Positions 8,274-16,144 of a stretch of 64,000 nucleotides of DNA are shown here, piece after piece. The notes under the pieces are model-generated. The model was given only the letters and a program-made list of their open reading frames with translations, ran no database searches and had not been told where the DNA came from. Both the position numbers and the translations under genes were made by a program. Source of the DNA: an uncultured Spirochaetaceae bacterium (GTDB lineage: Bacteria > Spirochaetota > Spirochaetia > Sphaerochaetales > Sphaerochaetaceae); assembly GCA_944390725.1 (NCBI GenBank), contig CALXQU010000002.1, forward strand, positions 62,001-126,000. The letters run 5' to 3'. The first letter of the stretch is position 1. Every line of letters begins with the position of its first letter.

Positions 8274-9233
8274 ATGAAGAAAGCACTCATCGTTCTTCTC
8301 GTTCTCTTCGCTGCGGCATCTGCCGCAATGGCAGACGGAATCGTAACCGTATACATGCCATCGCCGGCAGGCCTGGCAAATAAGCTTGCCGCGGACTTCG
8401 AAGCCAAGACAGGCATCGAGGTCAGGACATTCCAGGGCACGACAGGAGAGATCCTCGCCAGGCTCGAGACAGAGCAGGCAAATCCTGTTGCCGATGTGGT
8501 GATACTCGCCTCATGGTCCGATGGCCTCTCGATGAAGGAAAGCGGACAGCTTGAGTCCTATGTACCTGCGAATGCAGACAAGATGGCCCCGGGCTGGATC
8601 GATGATGATTCATGCCTCTTCGGCTACAGCGCTTCCGCGGTAGGCGTAATCTACAACACGCTCATCTACCCCGAGCTTGATGCCGACTGGGCAGAGCTCG
8701 CAGACAGCCAGTACAGGAACGATATCGCGATTCCCGACCCTGAGCTCTCAGGAGCATGCAAGGACTTCGTAGCAGGATTCGTCAATGCATATGGATGGGA
8801 TACGTTCGAGGCGCTCGGAGCCAACGGTATGGTCGTCCCAGGCGCCAACAAGGCTGCGCTTGAGGCTGTCACCACCGGCGAAGTCGGCATACTCCTCGCC
8901 GGCGTGGACTACAATGCCTACTCCTCGATCGACAAGGGTGAACCCCTCGCGATCTACTATCCTGCAAGCGGCACGGTCGTCAACCCACGCCCTGCGATGA
9001 TCATGAAAACCGCTCCTGAGATGGATAATGCGAAGCTCTTCGTCGACTATCTCCTCTCCGATGATGCCCAGAGGATGGTGACCGAGGCATATCTCCTGCC
9101 TGGAAGGATGGATATCGAATACAGCAACAGGTCCACTCTCGACGAGATCCCGCAGATTGATTGCGACTGGGATGCGATGATGGAGATTTCGACCGAATCC
9201 GCAGCCAGGATCAACGAGCTCTGCGCAAGGTAA
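8274..9233 (+). CDS. Periplasmic substrate-binding protein, ferric-iron type
   Basis: The 319-residue protein starts with a signal peptide (MKKALIVLLVLFAAASAAMA) and continues as a type-2 periplasmic binding protein: GIVTVYMPSP, FEAKTGIEVRTFQGTTGE, ADVVILAS, GYSASAVGVIYNT. This pattern fits FbpA-like iron(III) receptors, although relatives bind thiamine or phosphonates. AAGGAGG at 8260-8266 decides the start. It is 7 nt from the ATG at 8274 but only 1 nt from the ATG at 8268, so the second ATG is used here. The adjacent ATPase and permease complete the importer. Confidence 0.88.
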   Translation: MKKALIVLLVLFAAASAAMADGIVTVYMPSPAGLANKLAADFEAKTGIEVRTFQGTTGEILARLETEQANPVADVVILASWSDGLSMKESGQLESYVPANADKMAPGWIDDDSCLFGYSASAVGVIYNTLIYPELDADWAELADSQYRNDIAIPDPELSGACKDFVAGFVNAYGWDTFEALGANGMVVPGANKAALEAVTTGEVGILLAGVDYNAYSSIDKGEPLAIYYPASGTVVNPRPAMIMKTAPEMDNAKLFVDYLLSDDAQRMVTEAYLLPGRMDIEYSNRSTLDEIPQIDCDWDAMMEISTESAARINELCAR

Positions 9234-9252
9234 CAAGGATGAGGAAGGGCAT

Positions 9253-10893
9253 ATGAAGGACAGGACATCAATTGCGCTGATAATCATCCTATCGTTCCTT
9301 ATCATATGCCCTCTCCTCTCGATATTCGCTGAGGCTGTCTTCCCGGAAGGGCATCCCAGCCTAGGCCAGGCAATCTCGACGATAACGGAGAGCGAGAACG
9401 CAGCGATGATAGGCTCCTCGCTCCTCCTCGGCCTGCTGGTCGTGATCGTCTCATCGCTGATAGCGCTCCCGCTGGCCTACATCTTCTCCAGGACGTCGTT
9501 TGCACAGTACGGCTTCTTCGACATAATCTTCATGATTCCTTTCATGACCCCGCCGTATATAGCATCGATGGGATGGATCCTCTTCATGCAGAAGAGGGGC
9601 CTCATGCAGCAGTTGTTCCCATCGCTTGTATTCCTCACGGACTGGTTCTTCTCGCTTGCCGGTCTCGTGCTCGTCATGAGCTTCCATGTATTCCCCTTCA
9701 TGATGACGATGATGAAGAATGCCATGCTCTCGATCCCATCATCGCTGGATGAGGCAGGATCCGTACTTGGAGCAGGCTTCCTGCTGCGCCTCAGGAAGCT
9801 ATTCATGCCGCTGCTGACAGGCAATTACGCCATAGGCGCACTCCTCGTGTTCGTGAAGACGATATCGGAATACGGCACTCCATCGACGCTCGGGCGCAGG
9901 ATCGGCTTCCAGGTCTTCACGACCGACATCCACAGGTACGCAACCGTCGCGCCGATAGAATTCGGCAAGTCAGCATCGCTTGCGTCGCTGCTTATCGGCA
10001 TCTGCCTGGCAATCTGGATGCTGCAGAACTATATAACGATGAGGAAGACGTACAACCTCGTCGGCGGCAGAAGCTCAGCTATCAGGACGATGAAGATGGG
10101 CAGTGCTGCCAAGGCTACCTGCTGGCTATTCATCATCGCCGTCATATTCTTCACGATGGCCATCCCGCTCTTCTCCGTCGTGGCATCATCGCTGATAAAG
10201 CTGAGGGGGTACGGCCTCCGCGCCGGCAACTTCACTTTCGACAACTACCTGCTGGTATTCACGGAAGACAGGCAGGGTATCAACGCGCTCTCCGTCTCGG
10301 TATTCCTTGCCGTCACTTCCGCAACCATCTCCGCGATGCTCGGCACGGCAGTCGCCCTCTCCTCTAGGAGGTCAAGGCATACAGGAAAGATCGTCGAAGG
10401 CCTTTCGCTGATACCTGAGATGCTCCCCAGCATCGTCCTCGTCCTCGGCATCATGCTCTTCTACAACAGGATCTACGATGCCATCCCAATCTACGGGACG
10501 ATCTGGATCATGGTCCTCAGCTATACGATCCTCTTCCTGCCCTACACCGTACAGTACGTGACATCCTCGCTATCGCAGATAAGCCCCAGCCTGGCCGCTG
10601 CCGGGCGCATATGCGGAGGAAGCCCTTCATATGTATTCAGGCACATAACGCTCCCCTTGATATCACGCGGCATCCTTTCCGGCTGGATGATGACATTCAT
10701 CATCGCCTTCAGGGAGCTGGTGACGCCCTCCCTTATCGCCCCGACCAATACGCTGACAGTCTCAACCTACATCAACAGGCAGTTCGAGCAGGGCAGCATC
10801 GGCAAGGGGATGTCGATGGCCGTCATCTGCATATTATCCAGCACCATATCGCTGCTGATACTCAACAAGGCAATCGCCAGGAAAAGGCATTGA
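9253..10893 (+). CDS. ABC transporter permease, fused two-domain ferric-iron type
   Basis: This 546-residue inner-membrane protein holds two tandem BPD_transp_1 permease domains, each with about six membrane helices. The length matches FbpB/SfuB proteins, which form the whole channel as one chain. The first domain carries the EAA-like loop SLDEAGSVLGAGFLLRLRK (about residue 160-180) and the second SPSLAAAGRICGGSPSY (about 440-455). These contact the ATPase. GAGGAAGG precedes the ATG at a normal distance, 20 nt after the receptor gene. The gene ends the three-gene operon, just before a hairpin shared with the convergent phosphofructokinase gene. Confidence 0.9.
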   Translation: MKDRTSIALIIILSFLIICPLLSIFAEAVFPEGHPSLGQAISTITESENAAMIGSSLLLGLLVVIVSSLIALPLAYIFSRTSFAQYGFFDIIFMIPFMTPPYIASMGWILFMQKRGLMQQLFPSLVFLTDWFFSLAGLVLVMSFHVFPFMMTMMKNAMLSIPSSLDEAGSVLGAGFLLRLRKLFMPLLTGNYAIGALLVFVKTISEYGTPSTLGRRIGFQVFTTDIHRYATVAPIEFGKSASLASLLIGICLAIWMLQNYITMRKTYNLVGGRSSAIRTMKMGSAAKATCWLFIIAVIFFTMAIPLFSVVASSLIKLRGYGLRAGNFTFDNYLLVFTEDRQGINALSVSVFLAVTSATISAMLGTAVALSSRRSRHTGKIVEGLSLIPEMLPSIVLVLGIMLFYNRIYDAIPIYGTIWIMVLSYTILFLPYTVQYVTSSLSQISPSLAAAGRICGGSPSYVFRHITLPLISRGILSGWMMTFIIAFRELVTPSLIAPTNTLTVSTYINRQFEQGSIGKGMSMAVICILSSTISLLILNKAIARKRH

Positions 10894-10900
10894 TAATGAA

Positions 10901-10921
10901 GCAGGCCCCGGCAGGGCCTGC
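10901..10921. terminator. Hairpin between convergent genes
   Basis: GCAGGCCC (10901-10908) pairs perfectly with GGGCCTGC (10914-10921) around a 5-nt loop, 8 nt after the permease stop and 22 nt beyond the phosphofructokinase stop. There is no U-tract on either strand, so termination in both directions is an inference. Confidence 0.5.
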
Positions 10922-10942
10922 AATCCAATCGTCTTCCGCAGC

Positions 10943-12271
10943 TCAGCTGTTCTTCATCGAGAATGGCTGCCTTGTGTTCTCCAGGACATCCCTCCACAGG
11001 GATCCCTCGATATCCACATGGCTCCTCTTGGAGACAGCTACCTTGATAGGAACATAGACATACTGGTTGTTCACGCGCGATGCAATGCACTGCGTCTTTC
11101 CCGCCATGGCGGCATGGACTGCATGCGCACCGATCCTGGCGCAGTAGATCGAATCGTAGCTGTTGGCCGCGGATGAGCGGATGATATATGACGGATCGAT
11201 GTACTTGATCGAGGTCGTTATCCCCTGCTCCGCAAAATACTGCTTCATCCTGTTCTTCAGGAAGATGCCGATATCATGGTACTTGATATTGCCGGACGCA
11301 TCGGTCTCGCCTGTCGGCGGGGCGAATTCCTGCCCGGCTCCCTCCGCCACGAGTATCACGGCATGGCCGCGCTCGAGGATCCTCCTCTTGACGTGCTCGA
11401 GAAGGCCATTGGGGCCATCGAGGTCGAACGGGCTCTCCGGGATGAGGCAGAAGTTGACATCGGACTGCGCAAGCGATGCGTTGGCCGCGATGAAGCCGGA
11501 CTCCCTGCCCATGACCTTGACAAGGCCTACCCCGTTTATGGCGCCCTTGGCCTCTACATGCGCACCCCTGATGATAGGCACTGCCATCGACACGGCGGTA
11601 TCGAAGCCGAAGGATGAATCGATGAACGAGAGGTCGTTGTCGATGGTCTTGGGGACGCCGACAACCGAGATCTTCAGGCCCCTCCTCTTTATCTCCTCGC
11701 CGATATCATAGGCACCGCGCAGCGTTCCATCGCCGCCGACCGAGATGAGTATGTTTATATTCAGCCTTTCCAGCGAATCGACGATCTCCTCGACCTGCTT
11801 TCCGCCTCCGCGGGCAGAGCCAAGGATCGTGCCTCCCTTCTCCTGGATCTCATCAACGACATCGGGGGTCAGCTCGATAAGGGGCCACGGCGAGTTCTCA
11901 AGCAGGCCGAGATAGCCATACTGGATCCCGGAGATCCTCCTGACGCCATAGCGGTACCAGAGGCAGCGGACGACAGCCCTGATGACGTTGTTCAGGCCAG
12001 GGCACAGGCCTCCGCATGTGCAGATCGCCGCATGGACATGAGCAGGATTGAAGTAGATCTTCTCCCTGGGTCCGGCAAGCATCAGCGTATCGGAATGGAC
12101 AGGCCTCGACCCCTGCTCGGTCTCCTCAGTCTCGATAGAGTACAGGATCCTGTCGGTATCCTGGACATAATCAACGAAGCCATCGCCTTCCTTCTTCGAC
12201 ATCCTTATCGGCGAATTGAGCTTCGCTGGCCCAAGCGATTCAATCGTGAAATCATACTGGGTTTCAGCCAT
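10943..12271 (-). CDS. 6-phosphofructokinase, long group (plant/protist-like)
   Basis: The enzyme phosphorylates fructose 6-phosphate in glycolysis. The 442-residue protein has CGGLCPGLNNVIR near the nucleotide site, GGDGTLRGA, the catalytic PKTIDNDL block and KVMGRESGFIAA. The GGDG sequence carries glycine where pyrophosphate-using enzymes normally have a second aspartate. This suggests ATP rather than pyrophosphate as donor, while the PKTIDND lysine is usual in the long group. I chose the ATG at 12271 because AAGGAGGAAG precedes it and it gives MAETQYDF. The 5' end overlaps the ModE-like gene by 8 bp, so it is the third gene of an operon. Confidence 0.9.
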   Translation of the reverse strand: MAETQYDFTIESLGPAKLNSPIRMSKKEGDGFVDYVQDTDRILYSIETEETEQGSRPVHSDTLMLAGPREKIYFNPAHVHAAICTCGGLCPGLNNVIRAVVRCLWYRYGVRRISGIQYGYLGLLENSPWPLIELTPDVVDEIQEKGGTILGSARGGGKQVEEIVDSLERLNINILISVGGDGTLRGAYDIGEEIKRRGLKISVVGVPKTIDNDLSFIDSSFGFDTAVSMAVPIIRGAHVEAKGAINGVGLVKVMGRESGFIAANASLAQSDVNFCLIPESPFDLDGPNGLLEHVKRRILERGHAVILVAEGAGQEFAPPTGETDASGNIKYHDIGIFLKNRMKQYFAEQGITTSIKYIDPSYIIRSSAANSYDSIYCARIGAHAVHAAMAGKTQCIASRVNNQYVYVPIKVAVSKRSHVDIEGSLWRDVLENTRQPFSMKNS

Positions 12272-12632
12272 CTGCTTCCTCCTTCTCCTGCAGCCTTCCC
12301 ACCTGCTCAGAGAATGATGCGAACCTCTTCTCGGCATCTTCCCTGACAGCCTTGTCCAACTCCCTATACAGGGAGATATATCCCTTCGCGAAGGAAGTGA
12401 GCTCAGCTCCCTGGTGGGAAGCGCCTCCCTTCCTCCTTCTTATCATACACCTTCCTGTCTCTTTCTCCAGACGTTCCACCATCGTCCTTGCCTTGGAATA
12501 CGAAAGCCCCATGCGCTTGGCGGAAGCAAGCAGGGAACCGGTCTCCTCTATGCCTTCCATCAGCCAGAGAACGCCTTCTCCCATGAACTTCCTGCCTTCC
12601 TGGAGGATGGTGGTCTTCGTCCTCAGCTCCAT
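12264..12632 (-). CDS. ModE-like winged-helix regulator lacking the ligand domain
   Basis: The 122-residue protein matches the N-terminal LysR-type winged helix of ModE: GVLWLMEGIEETGSLLASAKRMGLSYSKARTMVERLEKETG, followed by a short basic loop RRRKGGASHQGA and a helical tail. The molybdate-binding TOBE domains of full ModE are absent, so it probably does not sense molybdate by itself. It overlaps the aminotransferase gene upstream by 10 bp and the phosphofructokinase gene downstream by 8 bp, giving a tightly coupled operon. What it regulates is unknown. Confidence 0.8.
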   Translation of the reverse strand: MELRTKTTILQEGRKFMGEGVLWLMEGIEETGSLLASAKRMGLSYSKARTMVERLEKETGRCMIRRRKGGASHQGAELTSFAKGYISLYRELDKAVREDAEKRFASFSEQVGRLQEKEEADG

Positions 12633-13924
12633 AGCTCTCCTGCCGCCTTGTAGACCTTGTCGATCAGGTCCTCAAGGCCCTCCTCCTCAACGGAGCAATA
12701 GGCTACGCGGAGCGTATGCCCCACGATGTTGATAGTGCCGATGCTGTACTTATCGAGAAGATATGTCCTCAGCTCCTCGGCATCATGCCCGTTGGTGGAG
12801 AATCCCATGAAGTATCCGGAATTGAAGCGGTACGGGGCGATGACGGTCTCGCCCTTATGCTTCTCGACAGCCCTGTGGACTGCCTCGTACCTGCTCTTGA
12901 TGACGCTGAACAGATGCTCCTTGTCCTCAGCATAATGGGTTCCGTTCCTATACGCATTGAGGATCAGCGACTGGCCCGGGCGGTCGCAGTTGCTGACCGT
13001 GCACCTGATAGCGCCGAGCGTCTTCTTCTGCAGGGCATCGATATGCGCATCGGTGAAGCCCTTGGAAGCATATGTTATGAAGCCGATCCTGAAGCCCCAG
13101 ACCATCTCCTCCTTGGTAGCCGCATCGCCCTTTATCGCGAAGATGTCCTCATGGGCATCGGCAAGGTAGGAGAAGAGCGACTCCTTCTCGGTGCCCTCCT
13201 CGAAGAAGAGGCCGAAATAGGCATCATCGGATATCACCATGACCTTCTTGCCGGACTCAGCGACCTCGACGATAGCATCGACGATGGCCTTTGCCTCTGC
13301 TGCCGATGGCGTGTATCCTGTCGGGTTGTTCGGGAAGTTGAGGATTATCCTGGCATAGCCGCCCCTGCTTTCCATGAGCGCCTTCTTCATCCCTTCGGTA
13401 TTGAAGCCGCCATCCTTGCCATAGAAGGGGAAGAGCTTCATCTGGGCGCCTACAAGGTCCTGGAAGACGAGCTCGTAGTTATCCCAGTAGAGGTCAGGGC
13501 AGACGATCTCATCGCCTGGTGACACGAAAAGCTGCGCGATGAGGCTGATCGTATGCGTGAGCCCGGCAGTGACTATGGGCATCGAGGTCCTCTTCCCCTC
13601 CAGATGAGGGTTCTTGGCCACCATCTCACGCTTCCAGATGGCCCTGAGCTCCTTGTCGCCGCCGCCCGGCGCATAGGAGAATATCTGCGAAGGCCTGAAG
13701 ATCCCTTCCCTGAATGCGGAGAATATATCCGTCAGATGGAAAGGCTCGCCCTTCTCCGTCGCGAGGCCTGCCGTTGCATTGTAGAGCTTCGCCTTCTCCT
13801 TAGCTTCCTCGCTCTGGGCGACGATGCCCTTCGGGAAATACATCCTCTGCCCCACAGGCGAGAGGAAGCCATAAGCCGCTGAATCCTTCAGGATCCCATT
13901 GAGTTCGATAGCCAGATTGTTCAA
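12623..13924 (-). CDS. Class I/II PLP-dependent aminotransferase
   Basis: This 433-residue fold-type I enzyme transfers amino groups using PLP. Recognisable parts are SYAPGGGDKELRAIW, VTAGLTHTISLIAQLFVSPGDEIVCPD, LNFPNNPTGYTP, VISDDAYFGLFFE and the region with the PLP lysine followed by MVWGFRIGF. It is related to valine-pyruvate and aromatic aminotransferases, but the amino-acid partner cannot be fixed. The start codon is TTG at 13924, preceded by GGAG about 10 nt upstream. It is the first gene of the operon with the ModE-like regulator and phosphofructokinase. Confidence 0.87.
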   Translation of the reverse strand: MNNLAIELNGILKDSAAYGFLSPVGQRMYFPKGIVAQSEEAKEKAKLYNATAGLATEKGEPFHLTDIFSAFREGIFRPSQIFSYAPGGGDKELRAIWKREMVAKNPHLEGKRTSMPIVTAGLTHTISLIAQLFVSPGDEIVCPDLYWDNYELVFQDLVGAQMKLFPFYGKDGGFNTEGMKKALMESRGGYARIILNFPNNPTGYTPSAAEAKAIVDAIVEVAESGKKVMVISDDAYFGLFFEEGTEKESLFSYLADAHEDIFAIKGDAATKEEMVWGFRIGFITYASKGFTDAHIDALQKKTLGAIRCTVSNCDRPGQSLILNAYRNGTHYAEDKEHLFSVIKSRYEAVHRAVEKHKGETVIAPYRFNSGYFMGFSTNGHDAEELRTYLLDKYSIGTINIVGHTLRVAYCSVEEEGLEDLIDKVYKAAGELWS

Positions 13925-13980
13925 CTTATGATTTCTCCTGCAACTGATGATACATCGTTTGGCGCTTACGGGGAAAGTGC

Positions 13981-16080
13981 CTAGAAAAGCGTCAGCTGCC
14001 CGTCCCCGGGCTCCTTCCCCTGCCGGCCCAGCAGCCTGAGGAACCCGGCCTCATCGACGATTTCCACGCCAAGGCGCTCAGCTTCCGCCCTCTTCGAGCC
14101 TCCTCCTTTGCCCGCAAGGAGATGCGTGGTCTTCGATGTCACGGATGAGACGGTCCTGCCGCCTCTCGCCTCGACCTCGGCAAGCGCCTTCGTACGTGGA
14201 TTGAAGTTCTCGAACGAACCGGTTATGCACCAGACCTGTCCCGCGAATACCTGTGGCAGCTTCTCGCCCTTCGCATCCATATCCGCGCTCATGTGCAGGC
14301 CCGCGTCGCGCAGGGCCTGCACGGTCGCCAGCAGGCCGGGGTCGCTGAATGCCCTGATGACATTCTCTGCCATGACCTCGCCGAATCCGGGCAGGGCCGT
14401 GAAGCGGGATACGCTTCCTGCCTCTGCGGCCTCTATCAGCTTGTCGATGCTGTCGAACCCGCCCTGGATGAGGATGCCCGCGTTCTTCTTGCCGAGTTCC
14501 GCGATGCCGAGCGAGGAGAGGACGGTGGCGAATGGCCTGTCCCGGCTCTCCTCTATCCCCTTCGCCAGCAGCTCCGCTGACTTCTCGCCGAACCCCGGGA
14601 GGCCTGCCGCAGCAGCCGGATCCATCCTGTAGATATCCTCGATGCTGCCCAGCATGCCTGCCTTGTAGAGGATATCGACCGTCTTGGGCCCAAGCGACTC
14701 GATATCCATCTGGTCCGATGAGGCGAAGAAGGCTATCCTGCCCCTGACCTGGTCAGGGCAGCCGTAATTCGGACAGAAATCAAGGGCGCCTATATGCTCG
14801 AGCCTGGTGCCGCAGCATGGGCAGACATCCGGGATCCTGAACGTTGTATTGCCATCCTCGTTCTTGTCGATTACGCGCTCGACTGCCGGTATGACATCGC
14901 CGCGCTTGGATATCGAGACGGTATCGCCGATGGCCAGCTCAAGCTCGTCTATATATTCCTGGTTATGCAGGGTCGCCCGCCTGATCGTGGAGCCACCCAG
15001 CTTCGTCGGAGTGATCTCCGCCACCGGCGTTATGCGCCCCGTGCGTCCCACCTGCACCGTCACGCCCACGAGCTTCGCCTCCGCCTGCGGGGCTTCGAAC
15101 TTATAGGCGATGGCCCAGCGCGGATGATGCTCGGTATATCCCATCCTCTCGCGCACATCCAGCTCGTTGATCTTGAAGACGAGGCCGTCAATCTCATAGC
15201 CCAGGCCCTTCCTCGCCCCTGCCATCCCCGCGATATAACCCTCCAGGCCGGAGAACGCGTATGCCCTGCCTTCGATCCCGGCTTCCCGGAGCTTCCGTGC
15301 CGCCTCCTCTTCCGTATTGCTGAAGAAGGCGAGATCCTCATCGATGGTGAATCCCAGCGCCTTGAGCTTGGCCAGGATATGGAGATGGTCAGGAGGCGTC
15401 TGGTCCCTGTCGGCCCAGAACCCCTCATAGCAGAAGATGCGCAGCGGCACGAGCTTCGCTTCCGACGACTTCTGCCTGCGTACCGTCCCTGCCGCGAGGT
15501 TGCGTGGATTGGCGGCTCTCTTCGCCTCATCCGGCTCCCTGGCATTGAGAGCCTCGAAGTCGGCCTTGGCGATATATACCTCGCCCCTCACAGCTATCGT
15601 GAGAGGCTCCGGAAGCGACAGCGGGACGCTCCTCATGGTCATTATATTGGCGGTGACATCATTGCCGACCTCGCCATTGCCCCTGGTAACTGCCCGCACG
15701 AGGACGCCATCCTCATAGTAGAGCACCATCGAGACGCCATCGATCTTCTCCTCGGCGGCGAACGAGAGCAGCTCGCCGCCCTTCGCTATCGACTTGCCGA
15801 AGAAATCCCTGACCTGGTCCGGCGAATACGCCTTGTCCAGGGAAAGGACGGGAATCGTATGGCGCACCTCCGGGAAATCATTGGTAAGGTCCGAGCCTAC
15901 TCGCTTCGTGGGCGAATCCGGATGGGCAAGCTCCGGATGGGCAGCCTCAAGCTCCATCAGCCTGTCGGTCAGGCGGTCATACTCGCTATCCGATATGAGG
16001 GAGGTCCCTTCCTTATAGTATTTATCCTGATAGAGCCTGAGCTCATCGGTAAGCCTGTCTATCTCTTCCTTCGCGTTCAT
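13981..16080 (-). CDS. ligA: NAD-dependent DNA ligase
   Basis: LigA seals nicks between Okazaki fragments and after repair, using NAD. The 699-residue protein has all domains in order: adenylation domain with the catalytic lysine in EEKIDG (K112), OB fold, four-cysteine zinc finger beginning CPCCGTRLEHIG, helix-hairpin-helix repeats with GLPGFGEKSAELL and ALPGFGEVMAENV, and a C-terminal BRCT domain (QVWCITGSFENFN). Length is normal. The ATG at 16080 gives the standard N-terminus, yet no Shine-Dalgarno precedes it. A perfect TATAAT ends 7 nt upstream, so the mRNA is probably leaderless. It is divergent from the xanthine-dehydrogenase-like operon. Confidence 0.97.
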   Translation of the reverse strand: MNAKEEIDRLTDELRLYQDKYYKEGTSLISDSEYDRLTDRLMELEAAHPELAHPDSPTKRVGSDLTNDFPEVRHTIPVLSLDKAYSPDQVRDFFGKSIAKGGELLSFAAEEKIDGVSMVLYYEDGVLVRAVTRGNGEVGNDVTANIMTMRSVPLSLPEPLTIAVRGEVYIAKADFEALNAREPDEAKRAANPRNLAAGTVRRQKSSEAKLVPLRIFCYEGFWADRDQTPPDHLHILAKLKALGFTIDEDLAFFSNTEEEAARKLREAGIEGRAYAFSGLEGYIAGMAGARKGLGYEIDGLVFKINELDVRERMGYTEHHPRWAIAYKFEAPQAEAKLVGVTVQVGRTGRITPVAEITPTKLGGSTIRRATLHNQEYIDELELAIGDTVSISKRGDVIPAVERVIDKNEDGNTTFRIPDVCPCCGTRLEHIGALDFCPNYGCPDQVRGRIAFFASSDQMDIESLGPKTVDILYKAGMLGSIEDIYRMDPAAAAGLPGFGEKSAELLAKGIEESRDRPFATVLSSLGIAELGKKNAGILIQGGFDSIDKLIEAAEAGSVSRFTALPGFGEVMAENVIRAFSDPGLLATVQALRDAGLHMSADMDAKGEKLPQVFAGQVWCITGSFENFNPRTKALAEVEARGGRTVSSVTSKTTHLLAGKGGGSKRAEAERLGVEIVDEAGFLRLLGRQGKEPGDGQLTLF

Positions 16081-16087
16081 GGCATCG

Positions 16088-16116
16088 ATTATATAGGAAG
16101 GCGCGATTCTTGCTAA
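16088..16116 (-). promoter_or_regulatory. Promoter of ligA
   Basis: On the minus strand TTAGCA (16111-16116), a 17-nt spacer and TATAAT (16088-16093). The -10 ends 7 nt before the ligA ATG. The -35 overlaps the -35 of the opposing promoter by 5 bp. Confidence 0.7.
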
Positions 16117-16138
16117 TCGCTATTTTAGATGGTAATCT
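16110..16138 (+). promoter_or_regulatory. Putative promoter of the xanthine-dehydrogenase-like operon
   Basis: TTGCTA (16110-16115), a 17-nt spacer and a weak -10 TAATCT (16133-16138) precede the ATG at 16145 by 6 nt. Only three of six -10 bases match consensus, so geometry is the main support. Confidence 0.4.
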
Positions 16139-16144
16139 CAGAAC

